Source: Actinostola sp. cb2023
Lineage: Eukaryota > Cnidaria > Anthozoa > Actiniaria > Actinostolidae
Length of the DNA: 64,000 nt
Assembly: GCA_033675265.1 (NCBI GenBank)
Contig: JAUJYZ010000925.1
Coordinates: forward strand, 1 to 64,000
Reading direction: 5' to 3'
Part shown: piece by piece, positions 1 to 12,480 of the stretch
Layout of the letters: each line of letters opens with the position of its first letter
Position numbering within the stretch: the stretch's first letter is position 1
Notes under the pieces: model-generated
Told to the model about the DNA's origin: nothing
Seen by the model: only the letters and a program-made list of their open reading frames with translations
The model's database searches: none
Translations under genes and position numbers: made by a program

Positions 1-800
1 TATTTGACAAGGTATTTGATCTTACGATTATTGAAATTACATTTAAAAATTAATTTCGGAAATGCGTAATTCCAAAACAGTTTATTTTTTTTTTACTCCT
101 TCTATGATAATGCTATCAACAATCCGTTTCTGCACGGGGGGGGTATTCATATTCTTATTAATCTGTTCTTTCATTTTCAATACAATAATAAAATGTATTC
201 CTTATCTTTAAAATTCGGGGGTCCCAAAAAATGTTGCAAACTTCGTAGTGACGTCATTTTCGATGTTGTACCATAATTATCAAACATTCTCCCTTCCGAT
301 ATCACTCCATACCCGAATTTGGTGCAACTTTAAGTACAGCTATGATGAAATGCATTTGTGCAAATATATATGAGATCCTCCTCTTCAAAGCTGTATAGCT
401 GAAACATCAAGGGATGGCATGTCATAGGAAAACAATTTAACACCACGCATGAATCTCCGGCCAACCATTTGTCAGCGTACCTAGTCAGACCAGTCGTTCC
501 CACCGATATATTGATATTTCGTAGCAACCATAATTTTTGCAAATGACTGTATATACTAAGTACATATACATATATAAGTTCCAGATAATTTTTATTTTAG
601 CAGAAATTTTGCAGTTTTTAAAAAACCAGTTTGACAACTACCATTTTTCAGCGAAATTATGAGGCAAATTTGAAGAGCCAGTGTGTGTTTACCGTTTGCT
701 CTACAGCAATGATGTCAAGCTCACGTAATAAACGTTTCGTGGTCTTTCCAACAATAGTATTTATTTGTCTGTAACTTCGAGAGTTATTTTTTAAATTTGG
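1..800. other. AT-rich intergenic sequence
   Basis: Apart from the doubtful open frame at 330-542 nothing recognisable is present: short A/T runs, a G7 run near 137, and no inverted repeat or convincing exon. Confidence 0.5.
330..542 (-). CDS. possible terminal exon, unknown protein
   Basis: A 70-codon open stretch reads with ordinary amino-acid composition, several Cys and Trp residues and no low-complexity bias, ending in a TAA. I do not recognise the family. No neighbouring exon could be joined to it with confidence, so it is either the last exon of a gene whose 5' part is undetected or a chance open frame. Confidence 0.2.
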   Translation of the reverse strand: MQKLWLLRNINISVGTTGLTRYADKWLAGDSCVVLNCFPMTCHPLMFQLYSFEEEDLIYICTNAFHHSCT

Positions 801-924
801 TTTAAAACAGGTATACTAAGACGTTGAAATATAGGCAAAGTTTGAGGTACAAACGAGAGATCTGTTACCTAAAATTTCCAAATAAAAATAATGCCGTAGG
901 AAAGCTTCACTTTTGTGCTTTTTT

Positions 925-990
925 AAAATTAAAATTAAAATTAAAATTAAAATTAAAATTAAAATTAAAATTAAAATTAAAATTAAAATT
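925..990. repeat. (AAAATT)n microsatellite
   Basis: About eleven perfect copies of a 6-bp unit AAAATT. Because six is a multiple of three, frames through it stay open on both strands (Lys-Leu or Ile-Leu repeats), which explains the apparent short ORFs here; they are not genes. A looser A/T-rich tract with the same flavour follows at about 1,370-1,465. Confidence 0.95.
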
Positions 991-1110
991 GAGAAAGTGT
1001 CAGCCTCTAACTCGCAATGCAGCATTTTTGGGAAATAAAACTATAAGGTCACGGAATGTCCGCGACATTTTTCTCGTTGAAACTCAAAACGTAAAGCCAA
1101 AACACAACTA

Positions 1111-1252
1111 GAGTGCAAACACTAAAAACCGTGAAACAGCACAAACTATTTAGTGCTAAATAGCACCAATGAAACAATAGAAAACAATAGACATTGCACT
1201 ATTTAGTGCTAATTAAAGTTAGCGCTGTTTCACGGTTTTAGTGTCTGCACTC
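1111..1252. mobile_element. 142-bp MITE, TA target
   Basis: Terminal inverted repeats of about 28 bp begin GAGTGCAAACACTAAAA and end as the near-reverse complement; both outer flanks are TA (1109-1110 and 1253-1254), consistent with a TA duplication. Inside lies a second inverted motif around TATTTAGTGCTAA. Related partial copies sit near 18,490-18,550, 28,549-28,633, 47,050-47,140 and 59,860-59,915, so this is a dispersed non-autonomous family. Confidence 0.75.
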
Positions 1253-1812
1253 TATCTTGCACTTTTAGTTGACATGATGGGAAATTATCTTTCAGTGCAC
1301 AGGAATAATTTCAACCATATTTGAGCAATTTCAGCCACATTATAAACGCCTGCAATACAAAAAATGCAAAATTAAAAATTAAAAATTAAAAAAAATAAAA
1401 ATTAAAAAAAAATTAAAAATTATTATAAAATAAAAAAATAAAAATAAAAAAAAATAAAAATAAACGCCTGCAATGGTGAAAAATTGCATAATTCGTTGAT
1501 CAAATAAACACTGCCCGTTTATTGCCTGCCCGTTTCAAAAATTGTTGTTCTTCACTCTGATATGCTCAGAATTTACTTCATATCGACTTAGAAGCAAATT
1601 AGCAGAGTTTTTCTTGAAAATGACGCTTATTCAGGAATGATTTGGATACTACGGCTCGATTACCACTTTGCTGACACTGCAAACATGTAACGCAATTTAC
1701 CTGCTACAAGTCACGCTCCTGTCCTTCGAATATTTACATTTTGCGGCTTGAAATAATAGTTGTAATTATCAAATATAAAATAAAAGTGGGATCAGTTCTT
1801 AAGAGTGACTGT

Positions 1813-2426
1813 CTAACTCTCCCTCTCTCTTTGCAGACAGTGTCCCTTACTTTGGTGATAACCTTTTAACATTCTAATCCCAGTATTTGGATGTTCATTC
1901 TGAGCATGCATCACTATTTCATCCAGTTCTTCGTCACTTAAAGAACTAAACGTCCCTGAATTAATAACATATAAAAAGTCAAATACATAATGACGTCATT
2001 GACATCTAAAAATACAGGTAAATTGTATTTTTGTCGGAGTAATTAGCTATATATAGCTTTTATTAAAGCTTACCAGTAATACTGAGACCAAATGCTGAAA
2101 GTCTTCTCTCCACAGTTCGTTTTCCTACTCCCAGTAAATCCTTGATCTAAAAGGAAAGTGAGCTGTTCTTTCGGAATGTCGAATTTCGGTCTTCCGCGAC
2201 CTACTGTACTTGACGGAGCTCGATAGTGATGCTGAATGAAATTGTCAAGTTGCTCATACATTAAGCTTATGTTCACAATATCATCAGGTACATCCAGTGA
2301 GACAAGCATCCTATTAATATAGTCGACTCTTAGTCTTATTAATTCAATATCTGCTACGTCCTCTAGATCATTGATTGCACCGATTATACTTCTCAACGAC
2401 AACTTCGTCGCCATTTTGTATCTCAA
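1813..2426 (-). pseudogene. integrase-core-like protein, 5' exons, broken
   Basis: Two exons on the minus strand resemble the N-terminal part of the animal 'integrase core domain' proteins of unknown function. Exon 1 (2426 to about 2073) carries GRPKFDIPKEQL and then, after a frame change near 2,140, a helix-turn-helix-like LLGVGKRTVERRLSAFGL that ends at a GTAAG donor. Exon 2 (1955 down to about 1813, acceptor TTCAG) reads LSDEELDEIV and NTGIRMLKGY, typical of the segment just before the catalytic core. A further frame change in the GA-rich run near 1,823 leads to a stop; the expected catalytic core is not found downstream. The match to the family is my recognition from memory, not a search. 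Confidence 0.65.
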
Positions 2427-2879
2427 AACACACCATCCCTACCCCCATAGGATATAACCTGTGTACCAGTGACACCCGATACTTTTTGGCGGATACGGTA
2501 CGTTGGTGCGATTCTCAACATGAGAAACCTTAACTTTTAACATCATCATTCTCAACTTTCAACATAATGACTCGCAACAATGTTGAGGAATAATTTGTTT
2601 AATTTAGGGAATGGAACTTCTCATAACATGATGATATTGGACAAACAATTGTGATACCCAACTTCGATGTTCAGTTCTTCAAAGTCGAACATGTGTGCTT
2701 TTTAATGTCGTAATGCGCGGACTACAATGTTCAGTTGTCCAAACATTAATTGAATGATCATAATTTGAAGGTTGCAGCTGGACTTGAATGTTGGTGCTTG
2801 AAGTTGGATGTTGGTTGACAACTTTGATTTTTGGCGGAATCCGTACGCCATATCGAATTACGCTAGACTGATTAATATA

Positions 2880-2935
2880 TACTAGAGTCAAACCTCTATT
2901 TAAGCTGTTACCCTCGAGAAATAGCCAACTAACCA
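2880..2935. repeat. fragment of TIR-type repeat
   Basis: The stretch with GTCAAACCTCTATTTAAGC and CCTCGAGAAATAGCCA matches the ends of the element at 31,248-31,374, so it is a truncated relative abutting the repeat-family copy that begins at 2,936. Confidence 0.5.
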
Positions 2936-4572
2936 AACAAACAAAAATTAAAAGAAATGATTAGATAAATAAATTGCATCAGAATGAATGAATGTATGAA
3001 TAATGGTATAAAACTTACAGATTCTCCACAACTTCTTCTTCTTCTTCATCATCTTCCTGTTCCTCCAAATTTCCTCCTGCGGCAGGTTTGGTCAGCATGA
3101 CGTACAAGTTATTTGTGGATTTCGATTTGATGGTATATACCGATTTCCCATCCAACTTTTGACATGCGCTTAAAATTAACGAGTTCCGCTTTCCACTACT
3201 TATGACATAGACAAATTCCCCCACGTACCCGCCATACCTATATTTTATTATGGCATTGATCTTGGCATGGATGTCAGCATCTAATTCCCTTTCTTGTACT
3301 CGGAAAGGAGCCTCAATAAGGATTGACCTTTAAAATTGCTTGTATATCCTGAATGTGAAAGCTCTCTCATGAAGTCAATCACCACCAGCTTCATATCAGC
3401 TTTCTCTCTTTTGGTCTCTTTCTTCCTCGGCTTGGAGGGATATAACGTCCTTAATATAAAACTAGACGCTCATTGAGCGTTTACTCGGCGTGTGGGGTGA
3501 ATCAGCTGGAACTCCGGGCAATCTCTAGCACACAGGATTACCATCCTCTGTTTTTGTCTATAAAACGATGTTTTGGGCCGTTATTTTGTAAGCGTTGGGC
3601 TTCCTGTGGTACGCTGAAATCGTATTTTGTATACGTATTTATTTATTTATTTATTTACAGATTCAGTAAAACAATTACACTGGGTAGAATAACAATAGGA
3701 CACGAAGTCCCCTGCTAGGTTAACCCACCAAGCCCTTCCCCAATAAAATGATAACCCAACCCCAGACAAATCTATAATAATCAATGTAGTTCGATGGGTT
3801 TTTAAAATATCGAACTCCCAATTATACTCAATAAATAATTAGTAGTTGTTTGAGTGCTGTCAGGTGTTTAATATAGTATAATAGGTCTATTTAGTGTGTT
3901 TTGGGATCGATATATTTTAAGTGCTGACTCCTAGGCAAGGCAACAAGTCCCCGGAATTGGTTTCAGCCGAAAATAAAATACTTAATAATAATAATAATAA
4001 TAATAATAACGATTTATTAAACAGATCTATGTTGAAAAATGTCTCTTCCCTGTTTAAATGCTATCTAAACTATATATCTAAACTATCTAAAACTTTCTCA
4101 ATTCGCTCGATCAAGAGCTGTTGATATGCAATAGAATGGCAATCTATCAGTGTTCTGACCTACTTTCAGGTCGTTTACTCCGCTAACGGGCCAGAAAATC
4201 CTGGGCTTCTTGTGGCCGGGATGGACTGGACACTTCTAACACGAAAAAAGGCCATTTTAAGACTCGGCGTCTGCCACAGGCAGTCCATGCCGAATAATAA
4301 ATAAATAAGCGCTACAGTTGAACCCTCCGTGCAATAAAAAGTTGTCGCCTACCGGAGGTGGTCTCTCATGGGAGGTACTCCACAGGAAGCCCAAATTTAA
4401 ATAATGTTTAATCTCATATATACTTTTAATGGGGACACAAGAACATCGATACCTTGGTTAAGGTCTAAGCTGTCCCGACTTGGATACAGTTTAAAATGAT
4501 TTTTTGCGTGATCTCCAAGGTAAAATTACAGAGAAATTCCCAGTTCGTACTCTCAAAAATCCCACAAACAAC
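2936..4572. repeat. dispersed repeat family, copy A
   Basis: One of three same-orientation copies (others at 14,269-15,545 and 42,190-44,192). In all three the minus strand begins with a coding exon (here 3,019 upward, ending at a GTAAGT donor in an acidic Glu/Asp run), then come a long AT-rich stretch, an (AAT)n tract (3,986-4,009), and a tail with GGTCTAAGCTGTCCCGACTT. This copy has lost exon frame near 3,330 and lacks the inner repeats of the tail. I cannot assign it to a superfamily; subterminal pieces such as ACAGTTGAACC resemble ends of cut-and-paste transposons. Confidence 0.7.
3019..3330 (-). pseudogene. repeat-family exon, copy A, truncated
   Basis: This is the same exon as at 42,281-42,640 but the reading frame is lost by a one-base deletion near 3,329 (AAGGATT versus AAGGGATT in the other copies). 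The 3' end keeps a splice donor and has an expanded run of Glu codons (GAA) that the other copies lack. Confidence 0.6.
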
Positions 4573-5063
4573 AATATTTATTCACTTGGATTTTTTACTA
4601 TCAGTTAGCAAACTTACAACCAGAGTATCGCTCAAAACTCAAATCAATACAACTCTTTGCTATTTATGAGAAAGACCATATCAAGGCCAATGGTGTAAAT
4701 AAAACTGTACTTCAACGCCTTGTAGATGACCTGTGTGCCCTGGGAACTGATGTTTAATATCCCTTTATTGTGGGTGGAGGCACTTTGCACTTAAGAGGCG
4801 CACTACTATCTGTTCTGGCAGATACTCATGCATGTGTTTTCAAGTGATTGAGTGACGCTTTACTAATAGCCGGCAACACAGATCAAGTACTAGTCATTCT
4901 AGATAACTAATAATACAGATTGTGATTTTGCGACCGCAAAATGAAAATGGCGCCCGTGAGTTGTGATTGGTGGTGCGTGATAATTTTGTTCAACTTGTTC
5001 CTCACTCGGGTGTATATTTAGTTAAAAGCACTTAACATTATCTGTAAAAGGTCGAGCAGTCAA

Positions 5064-5549
5064 CATGTCAAAGCAAACAAGACCCTGTCCTGGATTTTAT
5101 AAATCCATCCTAAGGTATGATTTCAATGATATTAACTTCACTGAAAAATACGAATCTGAAACCAAACCTGCCGTTATGGAGACATAAGAAGTGGAGCGAG
5201 TGGTAGCATTCAAATTTCATTGGAAAAGAAAGGAGCATACGTACTTCATCAAGTGGAAGAACTACAGCTGTTCCGAAAACACCTGAGAACCAGAAGAACA
5301 CCTGCACAAATACAAGAACTGATTGAATAATTTGCCAACCCAGCTGTTGATCCTTTGCGAATCGAAGAGTGCAATGAACGTTTGGTCATCCTGATTGAAA
5401 CAAGCATACAGTCAAAAGTGATAGAATGTAGCGAAACTCTAATGGTGAGACACGAAGTTATCAGATGCGTCTTCCCACATATTGCCTTAGACCTCCATGG
5501 TAGGCGCTATGATGTGAACGAACAAGAGTTGATGGCAGCTGGTATGTGA
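5064..5549 (+). pseudogene. chromodomain protein, intronless, broken
   Basis: From ATG at 5,064 the frame reads MSKQTRPCPGF and then a chromodomain: VERVVAFKFHWKRKEHTYF, IKWKNYSCSENT, EPEEHL. The expected aromatic cage positions (Y/F, W, W) are recognisable, but the third, in NTWEPE, is replaced by TGA at 5,284-5,286. An earlier TAA lies at 5,185-5,187, and a frame change follows near 5,320. A 64-codon tail with ECSETLMVRHEVIRCVFPHI ends at 5,549. The absence of introns and the presence of stops suggest a decayed retrocopy or a transposon-borne gene. A TATA-like TGTATATTTA lies about 50 bp upstream of the ATG. Confidence 0.6.
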
Positions 5550-5592
5550 CCATTCCTGAAGAAGTGCTTCTCGATATCGGGAGTTAGCTGCA

Positions 5593-5664
5593 GCGTAGTC
5601 CTACCGTTAAACCTGAAGCTGTTCATCGCAGTCCTACCGTTAAAACTGAAGCTGTTCATCGCAA
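5593..5664. repeat. 36-bp tandem duplication
   Basis: Two adjacent copies of a unit beginning GTCCTACCGTTAAA and ending CTGTTCATCGCA, with one base difference, lie just after the chromodomain pseudogene. Confidence 0.85.
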
Positions 5665-5749
5665 AGTCTCCTGTATCCAGAGAAAATATCAAAGTCTCAT
5701 TCCTGACACGATATCACGGCGCAACGGCTTTCCACTAAAACAGAACAAC

Positions 5750-7130
5750 AGCTTTTTTTAAAGTCACCAATGAATACACCTTTTTTTAAGCCATCACACC
5801 TTATAAACGTTCTTGATCAAATGCTTTAATAATAAAAATATTAAATGCGAACAATTCACGTTTCGCATGCTAAAAAAGTGAATTAAGGACTTACGCGGGC
5901 ACAAAAAAAAACAATCATGTTTTTTTCTGAAACTTTGTGGTGTGAAAAAAGATTATTATATTATAAGTTAAATGAGCGAATAACAAATAGGGTTCACCGA
6001 CTTCGCTATGGAGCCAGTATACCCTTTTTTTGATCGAAAATTACGTGCGTTAAATCCACTGAAAGTCGAGAATGACATGTATTGTTTTGGTAGAAAAAAA
6101 ACAAACGGATTGCTAACATTTTCCAATGGCTATCTAAGAGTTTATATAATAAAATTGTGTACAAATATTTGTGAATATATAGAAACAAGCTGTAGTTTTT
6201 GGCTCATATTTACAGTCACCATGTAGCCATCAATGACTCTTTCGCGTGATGGTTGGTTTAAGTTTTCATCTAAATTCGTGTTTTTATCAAAATCTATCCA
6301 TGTTTGTTTATCCATGTTTGTTTCTTTAAATTTCGTACATGGGGAGCTTTTATGATTCTTTGTAAAATCACAAAAAATGAGGGTCACCGATATCTTTCTC
6401 GAGATATTAGCCGATGGAAATTGTCTACGCAACATGCATGACTGGCTGCCATGTTGGACGTGAGGAAAGACAACTGGACCCAGATGATTCAATCCTTGAC
6501 TTGATTTTATGCACAGAAAAGATGTGTGTGAACAATGCGCGTGAACGACCTTAAGGTAATTTGCAGGCTACAAGAAAACTTCGTACCCATACAGAGCTGA
6601 AAGGAAATATTGGCTTTCTTCATCCCTCGGCCTATCGAAATCTGGTGTAATGCCTTTATAAAGTGAGAGTTTGAGTTAGAAATTCGAGTTCAAGTTAGAA
6701 TTTCGATTTGTACTTAAAATATTGAGTTCGTGTTGGAATTTATTTTATATTTATGGATTTTGTTATGAAGAATTATGCTAAATTGTAGAGGTATCGGTTG
6801 GTTTTTGGTTTCATTTTTGATTGAATGTCCCCATGATGTATGACGATAGATCATATATTGTAGACATACTCAGATGTGATTTTATTCCAAATTGGTATAC
6901 AACATTCCTAAAATACTTTCGTAGTGCTCCTTTTTCATTGGCAAATACAGCAGCATCAAGTACCTTAAGTAATACAAATGAACTATTAGCTACACCATTT
7001 ATACTCTTGCATCAGTATACTTAAAATGGTAATATCGTCATTGGGTGATTTCATATATTAGCTCAATTTAGTTAAAATTATTATGACTTTGAAACGTTGA
7101 AGGGCATGATAAATATTGATGTTAAATAAT
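5750..7130. other. intergenic, nothing recognised
   Basis: Short open frames exist on both strands but none shows domain-like composition, splice-bounded ends or an obvious match. I see no inverted repeat longer than about 15 bp. Confidence 0.4.
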
Positions 7131-7133
7131 TAC

Positions 7134-9109
7134 CTTTTCTGCTGCAAATAATGATAGGCTGTATACATTCAAGAGTCTGTCATCAATGACTATCTCTTGT
7201 AAGAATGGCATCAGATCTTCATCAAAGGTTTGACTATTTGTGAGATGCTTGCCAAATTTTACTATTTCACCCACTGCTCGAGGGGCATCTTTCATTGCAT
7301 CATCGAGGGCCTTCTCATATACTGTCTGATCTGCCACAGGATTTCGCTCAACTTTTAGGAAAGGTATTTTAACAGCTCTTGAAATAACCCTGCAATAGAA
7401 GTAGCATGATATACTTACTATATACAGTCAACGACATGAAGGTTGTCCAGCTCGGAAAAGCACATTTACACATTCGTGCACTTCTAGAGAAGTACAAATT
7501 TGCACTTGTCTGGGTTCCAGAGTGAATGTGTAAAAGTGCAAATGTACCACTGTGTAAATGTGTTTTTCCGACGTGGACAACCTTAATGACATTGACTGTA
7601 TATGTTGCATTGATTGACAGGCACTTTTAGAAGTATTAATTTGTGGCTGACTAGTTGTTGCTGTTAGAATAATCCAGTGAAAATCAATATTTGAATAATT
7701 TCAAATTCATTAATAATTGTGTCTTGACACGGACTTCTCCCAAACCCCCGAGTGTTTGCATCAGTGCAAATTCGGAAAAAACGTTTTATATTTCTTTTTA
7801 AATACAACTGTAATGTCATTACCGTGTTTGCATTAAACCTGATGCAAACAAACATAACAGCCAATCAGATCACACATAACAGCCAATCAGATTTTTGAAT
7901 GTATTTCATAAAATTCTAAATAAAAAACTTACGCTTTGTCAGAGTTTAATAATACCCAATACCCAGTCGTTCATGGTAATGATTGGCGAAGTTGTACTTT
8001 TGCTCATGCGCTGAGAGTTGGCTATCCCCCACCATTGGAAATATCAAGAAGTGGGTCAGTCAGTTTTTTTCTTCTCATCTGTAGTACGCCCGGCATCATC
8101 CAAGACAAATGGTATGGTGTATTCATCCAACACCCTTGTCTGCATGTCATCAGTAATTCTTCGATACAAAACTGTGCTTCTTCCTGTGACAGCCAGCATA
8201 GCATTCATTTTGCTGCACGGGACTTGCCAATATTTATATTACCTATCGCAATTGTAACTGGCACCATCCCTTTTATTCTGAGGCAAGTTTCATAATTGAC
8301 ACCTATCATTGCTTGACCTGGAGATAAAAAAGGGTTAGAAAAAGAAACAGCTTGCAGTGAAAACATTTTTAGGGCTGCTTTTTCTGGCACAAACAGTTAA
8401 ACATGAAAACATATTTTTTAGTGCGCGCAATACTTGTTGTTGTGCTTACACTTGTGCCATAGTGAATACCATGCTTTTGTGCACTACTATACATAGAGAT
8501 TATACTTGTATAACTGCAATTTCACTCACTAAGCAGAAATACTGATGAAAGCTAGTTTCCACCAAATGCATTACGCATCGCCACTACCAGATTAGCTAAC
8601 CATCCCCACTTAATGCAAGGCTTATGGCACACTCATGAACAGGTTTGGCAATGTCACACCACACATGGTCTTGCCCACCACGCTTGGGTTTGTACAAGTG
8701 GGAAATCCAGTCAGTTTCCCGATCCTCTTGTTGTATTAACTGTCCATCTTCATTTAGCTGGCAACTTGCTGATAAAACCCAAACATTTTTGCCCTCAATT
8801 TTTCCAACTCTGTTCGCAGCTATTATGTCTGTCTCTCCCCTCAATTAAGCAGTTCCTATATGGAGATCAATAATAAGCATTCACTGTCAAATCAAATTAT
8901 TTATTGATATCACCTTTGAAGTGGCTTCATTGAATTTGTTTTTGTAAGTTCAATTTATTTAGTACCTGTAGTATGTAACAATTATTTCTTGAAGGAACTG
9001 TAGGTATTCTTTTATCAGTAGTGTCAAGTTTCCAAGTCCTGTGTTTCGGTTGATCTCTTTGATGAAGTCTTTTTTGGATTGAAGGCTCTTATCGGATACG
9101 AAACATTGA
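7134..9109 (-). pseudogene. P-loop ATPase (SF3/DUF927-like) gene fragment
   Basis: Four blocks lie in order on the minus strand. They are 9,109-8,966 (donor GTACTA), about 8,842-8,601 (VWVLSASCQLNEDGQ, donor GTTAGC), 8,317-7,933 and 7,389-7,134 (acceptor TTGCAG, donor GTAATT). The third contains a Walker A-like GNINIGKS after a predicted strand, then AMLAVTGRS and a TIPFVLDDAG motif resembling a Walker B, then SNGG; the fourth begins VISRAVKIPFLK. This order resembles a P-loop helicase/ATPase of the phage-primase or DUF927 type found in many invertebrate predicted proteins. Three frame changes fall exactly in homopolymers (T-run 8,208-8,211, T-run 8,064-8,070, C-run 8,026-8,030, plus-strand coordinates) and one TGA near 7,942 interrupts the third block. 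A possible true start is not visible. Confidence 0.6.
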
Positions 9110-10960
9110 CTAAAGGAAATGTATGAAATAATGAAAAATAAGTCGAAATTTATGAAAACATTTTGGTTCATGCATTGATTTTTGCATTTTTGCAATTATT
9201 CTTGCATTGCCTAGAATTTCCTAGTTATTATCTAGGAAATTAAGCAAGCTTTTTCAGGAAATTTCTAGTTAGCAAAAAGGATGTTAAGTGCAACACAAAA
9301 GCTGTCACTCGGATGACAGAAATTCCAGCTTTCCAGTAATCAAGACATTATAGCTTTTTCTAGCTTTTTCTAGAAGGAATCATTAAATGCATAGATTAAT
9401 TTATTGGATAATTCAAGAAAAATTAAACTTTTTCTTGTTTTACCAGTAAGGGTAAAAGTCCAGCCTTTAGCAGAAATATCCACAAATTTAATTAACGTAG
9501 CATTCCTCCTGAATGCCGTCTTTTGTGTTTGTCATAATTGATTTAAATACCTTGCATTGAAATATCAATTAACAAAAGCTGTTATATCAAGAAATTCCAG
9601 CATTTTTCTAGAAATTGAATAAACAAAGCAAGATTTTTCTAGACATTTCTAGAAAAACAAAGTCATTAATAAAATGAAAATGCAATGAAATGGGATTTAC
9701 AATTTTGTGTCTTAATTTTGTGAATAATTCAAGAAAAATGAATCTTTAATTTTTACAAGATAATAATAAGACATACCTTTGGTGAAATGTCACAGTGTAG
9801 CTCAGGTTACTCTAAAAACACTAACAAAACTAATACTTCGCACTCTGAATTCAAATTTTATTGAATCAAGCCCAAATTTAGGACAAATATTTTAAAAAAT
9901 CACAAAATATAAATATAAAAGGAAATGTAATACTAGCTAGACTGCATTAAAGGTCATACCAAAATGTAAGTTAACCCGACAAGTCTTTCCTGATGGAAGA
10001 CACCTTGCTTTGTGGAAATTGTTTTAAGACAAAATCTGGAATTCAGAAATAATAAAGACCAATCGGTGAGCATTAAATGTTAAAGTGAAAAGAAAATATT
10101 TATACTCAATGTGAATTTGGAAACTAATTTCACATTACATTACGATTGGCATCTGCCACTTTTGCAGAAGGTCTTTTAATTCTGTTTGGGCCTGGACTTT
10201 CGGGCTCGCAACTTGTCCGATGACTCGGACGATTAATGTACGTCTTCTAGTGTGAATTTATACGGCCATTGATCTCAAACACCCGAGTGTCGACAGTGAC
10301 AGCTTGGCACTCTGAGTGACACTTGCTGCATGATTTGCTATTAATGACTGATTATTTATCAATGAAGTATTTCATTCACTCATACAGTTAATTTGTTACT
10401 TACCTACAAATTCTAAACAAATTCCATTGTAAATAATCGGTAGTTTTGTAAGGGGATATTTCCCTTGCATCGAGCACGATGTCCAGTCGTTTGCAAAATA
10501 GTTGACACAAATAGTCTTCTTTATACCGATATTTCAGAAATGTGACGCTGTGCCTGAAATAATATTCTTAGAACTCTCAACCCCCCTTCCCCCACTACAA
10601 TGTTGAGTGGTGAACACGACGCAGTAGATCTACATCGCTCTCAATCAACATTGAAAGGGGGAGTGGGGGAGGAAAACCCAAATTCGTGCGCGCAAAAAAT
10701 TGTCCGAATTTCTCAAAGTGTGTCAAGGTATTTTGCAAACGATTGCAGCTTCGCCTTCACCTTGTCCATCGTCTTTTTCGTTGTGAATTACAATTTTTTT
10801 TTCTGCTTAAGGTACCAGGGGACCTTCGTGACCAAAAAATGAAAAAAGAAACTAATCAAGAATATGCTATCAGTTTAGTTATCAGTTATCACGTCCAAAG
10901 GTTTTCATATCTGCACAACTGTCCCAAAATGAATACAAAGCAAAAATATATATATATCTA
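9110..10960. other. intron or intergenic, AT-rich
   Basis: No exon could be supported. Repeated short motifs such as TTTCTAGAAA/TTCTAG occur between 9,220 and 9,660 (at least eight copies), giving a weakly repetitive texture. Confidence 0.4.
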
Positions 10961-10962
10961 AC

Positions 10963-11927
10963 CTGTAGAACTTGAAAATGAACCAGTTGTGAAATGGTAT
11001 TGCAAAACATGGTGTACACACCATATTTAGCACTATGGCCCATTGAATCAAATCTTCCATCTCCTGACCACGTTACTGGAATCCCTAGCTCTTTTATATG
11101 ATCAAATAGAAAAGAACGACACATTTCCTAGTGTTGCAGGATTGCCGGGAACAAAAGTCTGTTCTGGCGGACAAGGAATGTCCTTTGGGAGATGGCACTG
11201 AATCCCATGTGTTTGAACATCAACATAACGTGACTAATACTAACGCCTGACATACGTATACCAAAACTCATCAATAAATTTCCTGCTGGGTATCTAGCAC
11301 GTATAAATGGTTGGCTGCGCCACTGAAACGGTTTGGAGACTCCACAACTCACGCATGTTTGAATGACCGTAGCCATAGTACCATTTCGCTCGATTTGCAC
11401 ACATGGGCGGGAAGCCGTACACCGGAAGCAAAACATACCAAAATAGACACAAGCATGCTGTAAAAGACAATGAATTTAGGTTCATGTGCTGGTTGCATAT
11501 CTGGTTCAATCCTGTATGAAAGGAGATAATGACAAAGACAATAATAAGTGAATAGAATGAATTATTATTTTTCACTATTCAGTCAGACTTTCCTCAAACG
11601 TCTGGCATTAATATTACCACTTATTTCATTACTACACGACCAGTTGAGCCGGACCGCAAGTTATGACTAAACTAAATACATGTATGCTGAAAGCGGCTTC
11701 TTTGATGTCTGGAACTCTAGTGCAAACTACAAGTCGCGAATTTAATCTCGACTGGTCTCGTAAACAATGAAAACAGTGGTAAAAGTACTTACTCGATGGT
11801 GTTTGAAGAACAGTTTAAGCCTCCTATATCTTCATCATCACCAGTATGGGACGACTCTGCCTCTTCTTCCATTGCTGTCCAATCGACATCATCAGAGTCA
11901 CCTTCCACTGGCTCTTGAGAGTACCTG
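10963..11927 (-). pseudogene. DDE-transposase-like fragment with GDGRFDS
   Basis: Exon 1 (11,927-11,791) is acidic (Glu/Asp-rich) with acceptor TGACAG and donor GTAAGT. Exon 2 (11,511-10,963) reads EPKFIVFYSML, two CxxC pairs (FCFRC and CVSCGVSK), QPFIRARYPAGNLLMSFGI, and then WSGDGRFDSMGHSAKYG, where the Asp pair is a candidate first catalytic acidic site. The phase across the intron is consistent (GA|G ATT). This layout is shared by a large family of transposase-derived proteins in invertebrates, possibly THAP/Kolobok-related. Two lesions are visible: a one-base loss in the A-run at 11,440-11,443 and a TAG (11,128-11,130) where Trp is expected. The C-terminal half is missing. Confidence 0.6.
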
Positions 11928-11929
11928 TC

Positions 11930-12480
11930 AGCAAAAATCAGACATCTGGTGGCACAAGTCGAAAAATCGATTTCGCTCATATTTTAGACTTAGGTAGGCC
12001 TTAATGTAGAACAAACCACTATATAGTTTGTTTGGCGAAATATGGCTTTGTTTTCGAGAAAAATGACAAAAATAGTTTTCGCCTCAATTTGACCCTTTGC
12101 CGGCCGATAATGTATGTCAACTTTAAAAGCTTATCACGTCAAAACTATATAATCTAGCAAACTACTGGAACTACCAGTGACTGAGCGATGTCTTAAGTTT
12201 TACTTGGTGGAGTTTTGGCGGTTTTTATCGAAGGTTTCGAATTTTTCTAAATTTATTTCCGAAGCATATATTTTACTGCAATAAAAGTAGGGTAAAAAAC
12301 AAAAAAATATTTTTTCCATGTGCTACGCAAAATTATTGTCCCAAAACAAGGTATTGTAAAGTTGAAATGATGTACTGTTAGGATCCTTTAAAATTTGTGT
12401 GGGTAAATTATTTTGCGTGATGTTTCAGAGCTTAAAAGTTTCGACAAATTCACCTAAATTACCCGTCGGCGAGATCAAGC
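11930..12480. other. intergenic, nothing recognised
   Basis: AT-rich sequence with no supportable exon or repeat. Confidence 0.4.

Noticed and set aside
824..1111. Lys-Leu and Ile-Leu repeat proteins on both strands
   Set aside because: Produced by the AAAATT microsatellite.
8018..8295. Plus-strand ORFs of 79 and 119 codons
   Set aside because: Antisense to the P-loop ATPase exon, which has recognisable motifs on the minus strand.
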